Source: Streptomyces antioxidans
GTDB taxonomy: Bacteria; Actinomycetota; Actinomycetes; Streptomycetales; Streptomycetaceae
Direction of reading: 5' to 3'
Assembly (NCBI RefSeq): GCF_000968685.2
Contig: NZ_LAKD02000055.1
Coordinates: 1 to 64,000 of the forward strand
DNA length: 64,000 bases
The notes beneath the pieces are model-generated. The model was not told the origin of the DNA. It searched no databases and worked only from the letters and a program-made list of their open reading frames with translations. The first letter of the stretch is position 1; every line of letters begins with the position of its first letter. This document shows, one piece after another, positions 43,110 through 51,791 of this stretch. Made by a program: the position numbers and the translations under genes.

Positions 43110-43928
43110 CTATCGCCGGGACATCTTCCGCCCGTAGGCATCGGCCAACTGTCCCTGGGAATCGTCCAGATAGGAGGCGAGCAGCCGCTCGGCCTCCACC
43201 GCGTCACCGCCCTGCAGCACCTCCAGGATCTGGCGGTTGCGCACCAGATAGGGGGCGTGGAAGCGGCGGGGGTCGGCCATGACGTGGAAGACCAGCCGGA
43301 GCTCGGCCAGCACCGCGCGCATCAGTTCATCGGCCCGGGGACTTCCGGCGAGGGAGACGATCGCCTGATGGAAGCGGATATTGGCGGTGGACAGGTCCTG
43401 CCAGGCCCGGTCCCGGGCGGCGCGCTCGCCCGCCAGGACCGCCGCCTCGACCGCGCGCACCTCGTACGGCGGCTCGCCCAGGCCGCGCACCGCCGCGCAT
43501 TCGACGAGCCGGCGCACCCGGTAGATGTCATTGAGGTCATCGACCGTGACGACGCGGACGAAGACGCCGCGGTTCAGCTCGTGCACCAGCAGCCGCTCAT
43601 GGGTCAGCAGGCGGAACGCCTCCCGGAGGGTGTTGCGCGAGACCCCGAGGGCGCCGCCCACGCTGTCCTCGGACAGCCGGGTGCCGGGCGGGAAGAACCC
43701 CTCGGCGATGCGGTCGCGCAGGATGTCCGCGACGCGCTCCGCCGTGCTGGTGCGCCCCAGCAGCGCCCGGTCGGCCTCGAGTCCGGCGGCGAGACCGGAG
43801 GCCGGGGCGTATCCGTCCGGCTCCACCGGCTCCGCGGCCTCCGCCGCTCCCGGCGGCTCCGGCATCTCCGGCGACGCGTCCGAAGGTTCGCCGGAGCGGC
43901 GGTTTGCACCCTTTGCCCCGTTCGCCAC
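43110..43928 (-). CDS. GntR-family regulator (FCD/FadR subgroup)
   Basis: 272 aa. A disordered Pro/Glu N-terminal tail of about 75 residues, then a winged helix (TSTAERVADILRDRIAEGFFPPGTRLSEDSVGGALGVSRNTLREAFRLLTHERLLVHE) and an all-helical FCD effector domain (about 155-265; NIRFHQAIVSLAGSPRADELM carries metal-ligand-type Asp/His positions). Located between the DUF969 operon and pxpABC, with matching operators on both flanks, it is the likely regulator of 5-oxoproline use. I start at GTG 43928, seven bases after AGGGG; an in-frame TTG lies at 43976. Confidence 0.88.
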   Translation of the reverse strand: MANGAKGANRRSGEPSDASPEMPEPPGAAEAAEPVEPDGYAPASGLAAGLEADRALLGRTSTAERVADILRDRIAEGFFPPGTRLSEDSVGGALGVSRNTLREAFRLLTHERLLVHELNRGVFVRVVTVDDLNDIYRVRRLVECAAVRGLGEPPYEVRAVEAAVLAGERAARDRAWQDLSTANIRFHQAIVSLAGSPRADELMRAVLAELRLVFHVMADPRRFHAPYLVRNRQILEVLQGGDAVEAERLLASYLDDSQGQLADAYGRKMSRR

Positions 43929-44006
43929 ATCAACCCCTGTTCGATGTCTCGTTCGTCCCGTATAGCGAGAAGTCAAGCCCAGAAACCGTCACCGGACAAC
44001 AACCAT

Positions 44007-44029
44007 CTTGTCGGATCGTTCAACGATCG
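44007..44029. promoter_or_regulatory. GntR operator candidate between gntR and pxpA
   Basis: CTTGTCG followed by the perfect palindrome GATCGTTCAACGATC (44014-44028; 7-bp arms around C). It lies about 80 bases upstream of both the gntR GTG and the pxpA ATG, suited to control both divergent genes. The sister copy is at 43034-43055. Confidence 0.7.
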
Positions 44030-44089
44030 CTTACCTTGTGGTGCCATCCGCAACCCCTCATGTATCCCCCCACGCCCGAACGGACGGAT

Positions 44090-44869
44090 ATGACCGCACC
44101 CTTGGCGAACCTGTCCATCGATCTCAACGCCGACCTCGGCGAGGGGTTCGGCCGCTGGCAGCTCACCGACGACGAGGCCCTGCTGTCCATCGTCACCAGC
44201 GCCAATGTCGCCTGCGGCTTCCACGCGGGGGACCCCTCGACCATGCGCCGGGTGTGCGAGCTGGCCGCCGAGCGCGGAGTGCGCGTCGGGGCCCAGGTCT
44301 CCTATCGGGACCTGGCCGGTTTCGGGCGGCGCAGCATGGACGTACCGGCCCGGGAGCTGGCCGATGAGATCGCGTATCAGATCGGCGCGTTGGAGATCTT
44401 CGCCCGGGCCGCCGGTACCCGGGTGCGCTACGTCAAGCCCCACGGCGCGCTCTACAACCGCTGTGTGCACGACGAGGCGCAGGCCGACGCCGTGGTCGAG
44501 GGCGTCAGGCTGGCCACCGGTGGTCCGCTGCCGGTGCTGGGACTGCCCGGCTCCCGGCTCCACGAGGCGGCCCGCGCGGCCGGACTGCCGGTGATCGCCG
44601 AGGCGTTCGCCGACCGCGCCTACACCGCCGCCGGGACGCTTGTGCCGCGCGGCGAGCCCCACGCCGTGGTCCACGATCCGGACACGGTGGTCAAGCGCGC
44701 CCTCGGCTTCGCCCGCGACCGCGCGGTGACCTCGGTCGACGGACGGCGCGTCGAGGTGGACGTGCGCTCGCTGTGCGTCCACGGCGACACCCCCGGCGCC
44801 GCCGACCTCGCCCACCGGGTGCGGTCCGAACTGGCCGCCGCGGGGGTGCGCGTGGCGGCGTTCACATGA
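44090..44869 (+). CDS. pxpA: 5-oxoprolinase subunit A (LamB/YcsF family)
   Basis: ATP-dependent prokaryotic 5-oxoprolinase component. 259 aa: SIDLNADLGEGFGRW at the start, NVACGFHAGDPSTMRR, GAQVSYRDLAGFGRR, RYVKPHGALYNRC and SLCVHGDTPGA supply the conserved Asp/His/Lys residues of the LamB/YcsF fold. It forms the active enzyme with PxpB and PxpC encoded in overlapping frames downstream. ATG 44090 is preferred; an in-frame ATG at 44060 is also possible. The stop overlaps pxpB by ATGA. Confidence 0.93.
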   Translation: MTAPLANLSIDLNADLGEGFGRWQLTDDEALLSIVTSANVACGFHAGDPSTMRRVCELAAERGVRVGAQVSYRDLAGFGRRSMDVPARELADEIAYQIGALEIFARAAGTRVRYVKPHGALYNRCVHDEAQADAVVEGVRLATGGPLPVLGLPGSRLHEAARAAGLPVIAEAFADRAYTAAGTLVPRGEPHAVVHDPDTVVKRALGFARDRAVTSVDGRRVEVDVRSLCVHGDTPGAADLAHRVRSELAAAGVRVAAFT

Positions 44870-45558
44870 CGGTGCGGACCCTGCCCGTCGGTGAACACGG
44901 GCTGCTCATCGAGGTCGACAGCGGCGAGGCGGCCGAGGCGCTCCACGCCGAGCTGCTGCGCCGCGCCGCCACGCGGCGGCTGCCCGCCGTGCGCGAGATC
45001 GTGCCCGCCGCCCGGACCGTGTTCCTCGACGGGCTCGCCGACCCCGGGCGGCTCGCCGCCGAGCTGCCCGGCTGGCGGATACCGCCACTCGACCGCGGCG
45101 ACAGCGAGATCGTCGAGGTACCCGTGCGCTACGACGGACCCGATCTTGACCAGGTCGCACAGCGGTGGGGGGTGACACCCGAGGAGGCCGTGAGGATCCA
45201 TTCCGGCGCCGAGTTCCGGGTGGCCTTCTGCGGCTTCGCGCCCGGTTTCGGCTATCTGACGGGGCTGCCCGAGCGGTTCCACGTGCCGCGCCACGCGACG
45301 CCCAGGACCCGGGTGCCGGTCGGCTCGGTGGCCCTCGCGGGCGGGTACACGGGCGTCTATCCGCGCTCCTCCCCCGGCGGCTGGCAGCTCATCGGCACCA
45401 CGGACACCGTGCTGTGGGACACCGCGCGGGAACCCGCCGCGCTCTTCACGCCCGGCACTCGCGTCCGCTTCATCCCGGTATTGGTACCGGTATCGGACAG
45501 CGCGGCCCTGGAAGGGGCGGCATCGGGTGACGCGGACCCGGAAGGGGCGGCGCCATGA
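44866..45558 (+). CDS. pxpB: 5-oxoprolinase subunit B (KipI family)
   Basis: 230 aa with the KipI-type domain (allophanate hydrolase subunit 1): VPVRYDGPDLDQVAQRWG, HSGAEFRVAFCGFAPGFGYLTGLP and VPVGSVALAGGYTGVYPRSSPGGWQLIG. Combines with PxpA and PxpC to hydrolyse 5-oxoproline to glutamate. Both ends overlap neighbours (ATGA). The last roughly 15 residues are Ala/Glu/Gly-rich and look like a non-essential extension. Confidence 0.93.
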   Translation: MTVRTLPVGEHGLLIEVDSGEAAEALHAELLRRAATRRLPAVREIVPAARTVFLDGLADPGRLAAELPGWRIPPLDRGDSEIVEVPVRYDGPDLDQVAQRWGVTPEEAVRIHSGAEFRVAFCGFAPGFGYLTGLPERFHVPRHATPRTRVPVGSVALAGGYTGVYPRSSPGGWQLIGTTDTVLWDTAREPAALFTPGTRVRFIPVLVPVSDSAALEGAASGDADPEGAAP

Positions 45559-46445
45559 CCGACAGCGCCTTCGTCGTCGTACGGCCGGGAGCCCTGACCA
45601 CCGTCCAGGATCTCGGCCGCGTCGGCCATGCCCATCTCGGGGTGCCCCGCTCGGGGGCGCTCGACCAGCCCGCCCACCGGCTCGCCAACCGCCTGGTGGG
45701 CAACGCCGAAGGGGCCGCGACCCTGGAGACCACGCTCACCGGCTGTGCGGTGCGGCTGCGCCGCCCGGCGACGGTCGCGGTCACCGGCGCGCCCTGCACG
45801 GTCACGGTCGACGGCCGCCCCGTCGCCTGGGGCGCGGCCGTACGGGTGCCGTCGGACGCGCTTCTGGAGGCCGGGGCCGCCGCCCATGGGGTGCGCAGCT
45901 ATGTGGCGTTCGACGGCGGTGTCGAGGCCGAGCCGGTGCTGGGCAGCCGGGCCACGGATGTGCTCTCCGGTCTCGGCCCGGCGCCGCTCGCGGACGGCGC
46001 GGTGCTGCGGCTCGGCCGGCCGCGCGGGCCGGTGCCCGCCGTGGACGGGGTGCCGCACCGGGGCGTCGCGCCCGAGCTGGTGCTCCCCGTGGTGCCCGGC
46101 CCGCGCCACGACTGGTTCACCCCCGCTGGGCTGCGCACCCTCTCCACCGGGGACTTCCGCGTGTCGGCCGCGAGCAACCGGATCGGGCTGCGGACCGAGG
46201 GCCCCTCGCTGGAGCGGGCGCGGGACGGGGAGCTGGCCAGTGAGGGCATGGCACTCGGCGCGCTCCAAGTCCCGCCGGACGGACGGCCGGTGCTCTTCCT
46301 CGCCGACCATCCGACGACCGGCGGCTACCCGGTCGTGGGCGTCGTACCGGAGCGGTATCTGGCCGCGGCGGCGCAGGCCGTCCCCGGCACTCCGGTGCGG
46401 TTCACCCCGTTCGGGCCCCGGCCCCGGACGACGGGAGCGAGGTGA
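45555..46445 (+). CDS. pxpC: 5-oxoprolinase subunit C (KipA family)
   Basis: 296 aa with the KipA-type (allophanate hydrolase subunit 2) domain: RPGALTTVQDLGRVGHAHLGVPRSGALD, ANRLVGNAEGAATLETTLTG, VSAASNRIGLRTEGPSL and LFLADHPTTGGYPVVGVV. Third subunit of the oxoprolinase. Its 3' end has a 17-bp-spaced repeat around the stop (GACGGGAGCG twice) and converges on the alcohol dehydrogenase gene. Confidence 0.93.
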   Translation: MTDSAFVVVRPGALTTVQDLGRVGHAHLGVPRSGALDQPAHRLANRLVGNAEGAATLETTLTGCAVRLRRPATVAVTGAPCTVTVDGRPVAWGAAVRVPSDALLEAGAAAHGVRSYVAFDGGVEAEPVLGSRATDVLSGLGPAPLADGAVLRLGRPRGPVPAVDGVPHRGVAPELVLPVVPGPRHDWFTPAGLRTLSTGDFRVSAASNRIGLRTEGPSLERARDGELASEGMALGALQVPPDGRPVLFLADHPTTGGYPVVGVVPERYLAAAAQAVPGTPVRFTPFGPRPRTTGAR

Positions 46446-46457
46446 GGACGGGAGCGG
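46430..46457 (+). repeat. 17-bp-period duplication straddling the pxpC stop
   Basis: GACGGGAGCGAGGTGAG and GACGGGAGCGGTGTCCG follow each other; the first holds the TGA. Only about 12 bases are well matched, so chance is not excluded. Confidence 0.5.
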
Positions 46458-46464
46458 TGTCCGG

Positions 46465-47571
46465 TCAGCCCAGGGTGACGACGGTGCGGACTCCCTCACC
46501 GCGAGCCATCCGGTCGAACCCCGCGTTGATGTCCGTAAGGGGTGCGCGGTGGGTGATCTGGGAATCGATGTCCAGAACGCCCTCGACGTAGAGGTCGACG
46601 AACCTGCCGATGCCGCTGCGCCCCTTCACCCCGCCGAAGTAACTGCCTTTGATCGTACGGCCGTAGCGTGCGCGGACCGGGGGGAACGACAGCTCCGAGC
46701 CGGTGGGCTCGACCCCCAGCAGTACGCAGGTCCCCCAGCCCACCGTGCAGCTGTCCACGGCCTGGCGCATCACCGGCACGATCCCCGTGCACTCGAACGC
46801 GACGTCGGCCCCGCCGCCGGAGAGGTCGCGCACGGCGTCCACCACGTCCTCCACCGCTGAGGCGTCGACGAAGTCGGTCATCCCGAACCGCTCGGCGAGC
46901 GGGCGCTTGGCCGCGACCGTGTCGACGCCGATGATCCGCTTCGCTCCGGCGATGCGGGCGCCCTGGACGACATTGGTGCCGATCCCGCCGAGCCCGAACA
47001 CCACGGCCGTATCTCCCTCGCGCACATCGTCCAGTGCCGCGCCCACTCCGGTCGTGACGCCGCATCCGAGCAGGCAGACGGATTCCAGCGGGGCATCCGG
47101 CCGGATGCGGGCGAGCGCGATCTCGGGGACGACGGTGTACCGCGAAAAGGTGGAAGTGCCCATGAAGTGGTACACGGTCTCGCCGCCCAGGCGGAAGCGC
47201 GAGGTGCCGTCGGGCATCACACCGCGGTCGCGGGTGGCCTTGATCGTCCAGCAGAGGTTGGTCCGTCCGCTGCGGCACATCCCGCAGGTACCGCACTCGG
47301 GACCGTACAGCGGGATCACATGGTCCCCGGGCCGCAGCGCGGCCACCTCGGGACCGACCTCGACGACGCGGCCGGCGCCCTCGTGGCCGAGCACGGCGGG
47401 GTAGCGGCAGGACGGGTTGTCGCCGTCGAAGGTCGTGGTGTCGGTGTGGCAGAGCCCGCTCGCGACGATCTCGACAAGCGCCTCACCCACGGCGGGCGGG
47501 GCGACCTCGATGGTCTCGACGCGCAAGGGCTCGCCGGGCCGGTGCAGGACGGCGGCGTGGGAGCGAATCAC
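46465..47571 (-). CDS. Zinc-dependent class III-type alcohol dehydrogenase
   Basis: 368 aa medium-chain dehydrogenase of the S-(hydroxymethyl)glutathione dehydrogenase/class III branch. Catalytic zinc ligands in SGLCHTD, LGHEGAG and GCGVTTG; structural zinc Cys cluster ECGTCGMCRSGRTNLC; NAD loop FGLGGIGTNVVQGARIAGA. Actinomycetes lack glutathione, so the natural substrate is probably an alcohol or aldehyde rather than the glutathione adduct. GTG 47571 gives the family length, but the ribosome site is weak; the frame remains open upstream to 47835. It stands alone between converging pxpC and a hydrolase gene. Confidence 0.88.
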   Translation of the reverse strand: MIRSHAAVLHRPGEPLRVETIEVAPPAVGEALVEIVASGLCHTDTTTFDGDNPSCRYPAVLGHEGAGRVVEVGPEVAALRPGDHVIPLYGPECGTCGMCRSGRTNLCWTIKATRDRGVMPDGTSRFRLGGETVYHFMGTSTFSRYTVVPEIALARIRPDAPLESVCLLGCGVTTGVGAALDDVREGDTAVVFGLGGIGTNVVQGARIAGAKRIIGVDTVAAKRPLAERFGMTDFVDASAVEDVVDAVRDLSGGGADVAFECTGIVPVMRQAVDSCTVGWGTCVLLGVEPTGSELSFPPVRARYGRTIKGSYFGGVKGRSGIGRFVDLYVEGVLDIDSQITHRAPLTDINAGFDRMARGEGVRTVVTLG

Positions 47572-47639
47572 CGCATCACCGTATGAGGGCGACTCGAGGG
47601 CGTCGAATACAAAGCTTCGATCCGCCGCATTGACCGGTG

Positions 47640-48422
47640 CTATCCGTGCGGTTGACCGAGCTCGCCGAGAGCCGCGGTCACGACGTCCCAGTCGGGAGAG
47701 CCGACGTGGATCGCTCCAGTATGGGGACCGGTCGCCGCCAGCAGGCGCGCATCGTCCCCGGCCGCCACCGCGGCCGTGACGTAACGCTCGGACTGGGAGA
47801 ACGGAACGCGTTCGTCGGCGCGGCTGTGGACGCACCGGACCGGGACGCCGGTGGGAAGCCGCAGCGTGGGGTCCGCGTCCGCGTAGCGTGCGGGAACCGC
47901 GTCGGGGGGACCGCCGAGGAACTGGGCGACCGCGCTGTCACCGGTCCCGGCCCGAGCGCCGGCGACGAGGTCGAGTACACCGCCCGCGGTCACCACGCCC
48001 CTGATCCGAACAGCGGGCGGTGGGTGCCCCGCGCGTTCCGCCACGGCGGCCCGGCCCGCGCACCAGGCGGCGAGATGGCCGCCCGCGGAGTGGCCGAGCA
48101 GGAACACCCGGCCCGGGTCGAGTCCGTGGCTCTCCGCCAGCGCCGCGACATGGTCGACGGCGGCGGCGCAGTCGGCCAGGGTGTCCTCCCAGGTGCCCTG
48201 GCCGGCCCGCCGGTATTCGACGTTCCAGGTGTCCCATCCCCGACGGGTCAACTCGGCCGCGGCGGGGGCGGTCATCTCGAGTGTGCGGTGCGCCCGCCAG
48301 AAGCCGCCGTGCAGGACGACGACCACCCCGCGGGACGGACCGTCCGGGCGCAGCAGTTCGCCGACCTGATGCGCACCGGGGCCGTAGCGCAGCCGACGGG
48401 TTCCGAATCCGAGTGAGGCCAT
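47640..48422 (-). CDS. Alpha/beta hydrolase (kynurenine-formamidase/BD-FAE-like esterase)
   Basis: 260 aa alpha/beta-hydrolase. Oxyanion loop LHGGFW (about 38), nucleophile elbow LLGHSAGGHLAAW (Ser about 111), acid region RCVHSRADERVPFSQSE, and a probable catalytic His in GAIHVGSPDWD near the C-terminus. HGG plus GHSAGG is the signature of the formamidase/esterase lipase group. Substrate unknown; the 67-base gap to the alcohol dehydrogenase allows co-transcription. Confidence 0.82.
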   Translation of the reverse strand: MASLGFGTRRLRYGPGAHQVGELLRPDGPSRGVVVVLHGGFWRAHRTLEMTAPAAAELTRRGWDTWNVEYRRAGQGTWEDTLADCAAAVDHVAALAESHGLDPGRVFLLGHSAGGHLAAWCAGRAAVAERAGHPPPAVRIRGVVTAGGVLDLVAGARAGTGDSAVAQFLGGPPDAVPARYADADPTLRLPTGVPVRCVHSRADERVPFSQSERYVTAAVAAGDDARLLAATGPHTGAIHVGSPDWDVVTAALGELGQPHG

Positions 48423-48654
48423 CCGGCGATGCTAAGCGCTCATCCGCCGTCCCCGACGCCGGATTACCCCTCCCGGCCGGGGCACGTGAATCATTCATAC
48501 ATTTCCTCAATGACCCGCATTGAAAAACAGTTTCTTGACTCCACGGGAATACTCGGCCAGATTCGGCTCAGTTCATCGATGGTATTCGGGCCGTCTCGCT
48601 CCATGGGCTTTCCCGCTTTTCGTTCCGAATCCGCATTGCATCAGGAGGTGGACG
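48423..48654 (+). promoter_or_regulatory. Divergent control region of the ABC importer, with candidate promoter
   Basis: 232 bases, noticeably more A/T-rich than the surroundings. TTGACT (48535-48540), a 17-base spacer and CAGATT (48558-48563) is a housekeeping-like promoter about 90 bases before the binding-protein gene. AGGAGG precedes the ATG by six bases. No clear inverted repeat seen. Confidence 0.5.
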
Positions 48655-49926
48655 ATGAAGTCCACAGTGTCCAGGGGCGTGGCGGTCGCCACCGCCGTCG
48701 TCCTGCTCTCCGCCGGGCTCTCCGCCTGTGGCGCCGACAGCGGCGGCGACATCGTGAGGCTGGGCGCCATCCTGCCCATGACCGGTGCGAACGCTACCTA
48801 CGGGAAGCCCCTTCGGCAGGCGGCGGAACTCGCCGTCAACCGCGTCAACGCGGCCGGCGGGATCACCGTCGACGGCAGGGCCCGCAAGGTCGAGCTCGCG
48901 GTCTACGACGATGGAACCGCCTATGCGAAGAACATTCCGCAGGTTTTTCCGCAGGCGGTCCTGCGGGATCACGTGCCCTTCCTGATGACCGCGTGGAGCA
49001 CCTACAACGTGGCTCCGCTGCTCAAGGCGAACCCGGTGCCCACGGTCGATGTGCTCGCCGCGACATGGCAGCCGCCGGTCACCGATCTCGACGACCACGT
49101 CTTTCTTCTGCGCCCCTTCACCCCGGATATCATCCCGGGCGTTCCGACCTACATGAAAAAGAAGTACAAAGCCCGCCGCATCGCCTACATCGGGCCGGAT
49201 GAGGCGTTCGCCAACGGTCAACTCGCCTCTCTGAAGGAGGCAGCGGCCAAGTCCGGCAGCCGGGTCGTGTCCGAGGTCCGGTACCCGGCGGACTCGACCG
49301 ACCTGTCGTCATCCGTCCGCAAGGCGCTCGCCTCCCACCCCGAGGCGATCCACGTGGGCGGCTCGACCCAGGCCGTCGCGCCGCTGCTGACCCAGCTGTA
49401 CCAGGCGGGGAGCAAGATCCCGGTCTCGATGTACACCGGGATGACGCCGGACCAGGCCCGCGATCTCATCGGGCCGGGCCTCTACGGCCGCGTCATGGCC
49501 CATGTGCACGAGTTCGAGGGGGTGACCCCGCAGACCAACCCGTCACGCGCCGCCCAGCAGTTCGGCAAGGACTTCAAGCAGCGCTACCGCAGCTACGGCA
49601 TCGACCTCACCCAGTGGTCCTACGACGCGGTGTGGATCGCCAAGGCGGCGATGGAGAAGGCGGACACCGTCACCGACAAGGAGGCGATCAGCGACGCGCT
49701 GCGGGACCTGACCGTACCGTCCGCCACCGTCACCGGCTGGCGCAAGCGGGGCGGCGAGCGGCTGTTCAACAAGCAGCGCCAGGCGACCTCCCTGTCGGTC
49801 GCGATGTCCTGGGACACCGCGCACAACACCTGGGCGCCGTCGTACTACTACACGGCGGGTCTCCCGGGGCAGACCGTGCGGCGCGCCGATGTGACCGCCC
49901 CCGACACCTCCGCGACGAAGGGCTGA
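48655..49926 (+). CDS. Branched-chain-type (HAAT family) substrate-binding lipoprotein
   Basis: Receptor for a branched-chain-amino-acid-family ABC importer. 423 aa: basic start, hydrophobic core, lipobox LSAC (Cys about 24), then a LivJ-type fold (IVRLGAILPMTGANATYGKPLRQAAELAVNRVNAAGGI; YIGPDEAFANGQLASLKEAAAKSGSRVVSEVRYPADSTDLSSSVRKA). Members of this family bind amino acids, amides, urea or aromatic acids, so the name does not give the ligand. First of five overlapping or adjacent genes encoding a complete transporter; neighbours suggest an unusual carbon source. Confidence 0.9.
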   Translation: MKSTVSRGVAVATAVVLLSAGLSACGADSGGDIVRLGAILPMTGANATYGKPLRQAAELAVNRVNAAGGITVDGRARKVELAVYDDGTAYAKNIPQVFPQAVLRDHVPFLMTAWSTYNVAPLLKANPVPTVDVLAATWQPPVTDLDDHVFLLRPFTPDIIPGVPTYMKKKYKARRIAYIGPDEAFANGQLASLKEAAAKSGSRVVSEVRYPADSTDLSSSVRKALASHPEAIHVGGSTQAVAPLLTQLYQAGSKIPVSMYTGMTPDQARDLIGPGLYGRVMAHVHEFEGVTPQTNPSRAAQQFGKDFKQRYRSYGIDLTQWSYDAVWIAKAAMEKADTVTDKEAISDALRDLTVPSATVTGWRKRGGERLFNKQRQATSLSVAMSWDTAHNTWAPSYYYTAGLPGQTVRRADVTAPDTSATKG

Positions 49927-49929
49927 GCC

Positions 49930-50793
49930 ATGGGTGTTGTCATCGACGCGGTGACCCTCGGGTCGCTCTACGCCCTGCTCGCGGTCGGGCTCTCGCTGGT
50001 CTACGGGGTGGTCGGCATCCCGCACTTCGCACAGGCCGGAGTCGTCGCCACCGCCGCGCTCCTGATGGTGTACCTCGGTTCGCACGAGGTCCCGTTCCTG
50101 GCCATGGTGTTGCTGGGCATGCTCGCCGCGGGTGTCCTCGCGGTCCTGATCGAGCGCTTCGCCTACGCGCCGACCCTGCGGAGCGGCCGTGGGGCAGCGG
50201 CCGGGCCGGCGGTGGCGCTGGGCATCCTGATGGTGCTCGACAGCGGAAACCTGCTCGTCTGGGGCGCGCAGCGGCGGGCGGTGCCGGTGCCCTACAGCGG
50301 CGAGACCATGGCACTGGCCGACGAGCGGATCTCGGCGGTACGCGTCGTGGTCGTCGCGCTCGCGGTGGTGTCGATCGGGGCGCTGCAACTGTTCCTGCGG
50401 CGCACCCGGACCGGCCGCTCGATCGTCGGGGTGTCCCAGGACCGGATCGCCGCCCGGCTGATGGGCGTTCAGGTGCGCCGAACCTCGATCGTGGCGTTCT
50501 TCGTCTCCGGTCTGCTGGCGGGGGCCGCGGCGCTCGCGTACGGCACCCTCACCCCCGCCTATCCGTATATGGCCGACTCGGTCATCCTCAGCGCGTTCGT
50601 CGTGATCATCATCGGGGGCCTGGGCAGCGTTCCCGGTGCCATCGTCGGCGGCTTCCTCGTCGGGGCCGTCGAGGTCGCGGGCACCACGCTGATCTCCGGT
50701 GCCTACGCACCGGTCTATGCCTTCGTCGTGCTGCTCATCGTCCTCGTGGTGAAACCGAACGGGCTGTTCGGAAGGAAGGTGCGGTCGGCGTGA
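49930..50793 (+). CDS. Branched-chain-type ABC permease (LivH-like)
   Basis: 287 aa, about eight membrane segments starting GVVIDAVTLGSLYALLAVGLSLVYGVVGIPHFAQAG, the LivH signature. The cytoplasmic loop RTRTGRSIVGVSQDRIAARLMGVQVRR and the ending VIIIGGLGSVPGAIVGGFLVG and VVKPNGLFGRKV are also typical. Starts three bases after the binding-protein stop; its own stop overlaps the next permease. Confidence 0.92.
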   Translation: MGVVIDAVTLGSLYALLAVGLSLVYGVVGIPHFAQAGVVATAALLMVYLGSHEVPFLAMVLLGMLAAGVLAVLIERFAYAPTLRSGRGAAAGPAVALGILMVLDSGNLLVWGAQRRAVPVPYSGETMALADERISAVRVVVVALAVVSIGALQLFLRRTRTGRSIVGVSQDRIAARLMGVQVRRTSIVAFFVSGLLAGAAALAYGTLTPAYPYMADSVILSAFVVIIIGGLGSVPGAIVGGFLVGAVEVAGTTLISGAYAPVYAFVVLLIVLVVKPNGLFGRKVRSA

Positions 50794-51791
50794 GACCCAA
50801 TCTGTCACTCCTCGTCCCCTCGGCGGTCCTCCTCGCGCTCGCCGTGTACGCCCTGACCGGAGCGGACCCCTACCTGCTCTCGGTACTGAGCACGGTGCTG
50901 ATCTACGCCGTGGCGACCAGCGGTCTGAACCTGCTGGCCGGCTTCGGCGGCTATCCCAACCTCTCGCAGGCCACGTTCATGGGGGTCGGCGCCTACGCCG
51001 GCGCGTACGCCGTGAACACCCTCCACTGGGGGTTCTGGGCGGTGATGGTCGTCGGGCCGCTCGCGGCGGCCGCGGTGGGCGCGGTCGTCGCCGTCCCTCT
51101 GCTGCGGCTCCAGGGCCAGTACTTCGCCATCGCGACACTGCTGCTCGGGGTCGTGTTCACCACGGTGATGCAGAACGAGGAATCCCTCGGCGGTTCGCTC
51201 GGCATCGGCGGATTCACCCGGCCGTTCACCGACAGCACCGGATGGTTCCTCTTCCTGCTCGCGATCCAGGCGGTGCTCACCGGGCTGACCGCGTGGATCG
51301 CGGGCCGACCGCTGGGCCGGCACCTCGACGCCCTGCGCCAGGACGAGAGCCTCAGCGAGTCCATCGGGATCCCGGTGCGCCGGCGCAAGTTCGAGGCGTT
51401 CGTGCTCGGTTCCGCCGTGGGCGGCCTGGCGGGGGTGCTGCTCGCCAACAACTCCTTCTACGTCGCACCCGACCTGTTCAACTTCTTCGAGTCGTTCCTG
51501 GTGTTCGTGGCGCTGATCGTCGGCGGTCCGGGCACCGTCGCCGGTCCGTTGCTCGGAGCGGCATTCCTCATCGGGCTGCCGGAGGCGTTCCGGTTCGCCC
51601 AGGAGGCGCGCTATCTGTTCATGGGGGTCGCGTTCGTCCTGGTCATGGGCCTGGCCCCGGACGGGATCGTCGGCGCCGCGTCCCGCCTCACCCAGCGGAG
51701 CCGTCGGCGGAGCCCACGGCCCGCCACGATACGGGAGCCGTCACGGGAAGCCGTGGCGGTCGGACCGGGACAGGGGGATGACCATGCTTGA
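50790..51791 (+). CDS. Branched-chain-type ABC permease (LivM-like)
   Basis: 333 aa, about nine membrane segments; LNLLAGFGGYPNLSQATFMGVGAYAGAYAV and LRLQGQYFAIATLLLGVVFTTV are LivM hallmarks, followed by ALRQDESLSESIGIPVRRRKFEAFVLGSAVGGLAGVL. A charged C-terminal tail of about 40 residues (SRRRSPRPATIREPSREAV) extends past the last helix. The GTG start overlaps the LivH-like stop, and the end overlaps the ATPase start by eight bases. Confidence 0.92.
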   Translation: MRPNLSLLVPSAVLLALAVYALTGADPYLLSVLSTVLIYAVATSGLNLLAGFGGYPNLSQATFMGVGAYAGAYAVNTLHWGFWAVMVVGPLAAAAVGAVVAVPLLRLQGQYFAIATLLLGVVFTTVMQNEESLGGSLGIGGFTRPFTDSTGWFLFLLAIQAVLTGLTAWIAGRPLGRHLDALRQDESLSESIGIPVRRRKFEAFVLGSAVGGLAGVLLANNSFYVAPDLFNFFESFLVFVALIVGGPGTVAGPLLGAAFLIGLPEAFRFAQEARYLFMGVAFVLVMGLAPDGIVGAASRLTQRSRRRSPRPATIREPSREAVAVGPGQGDDHA

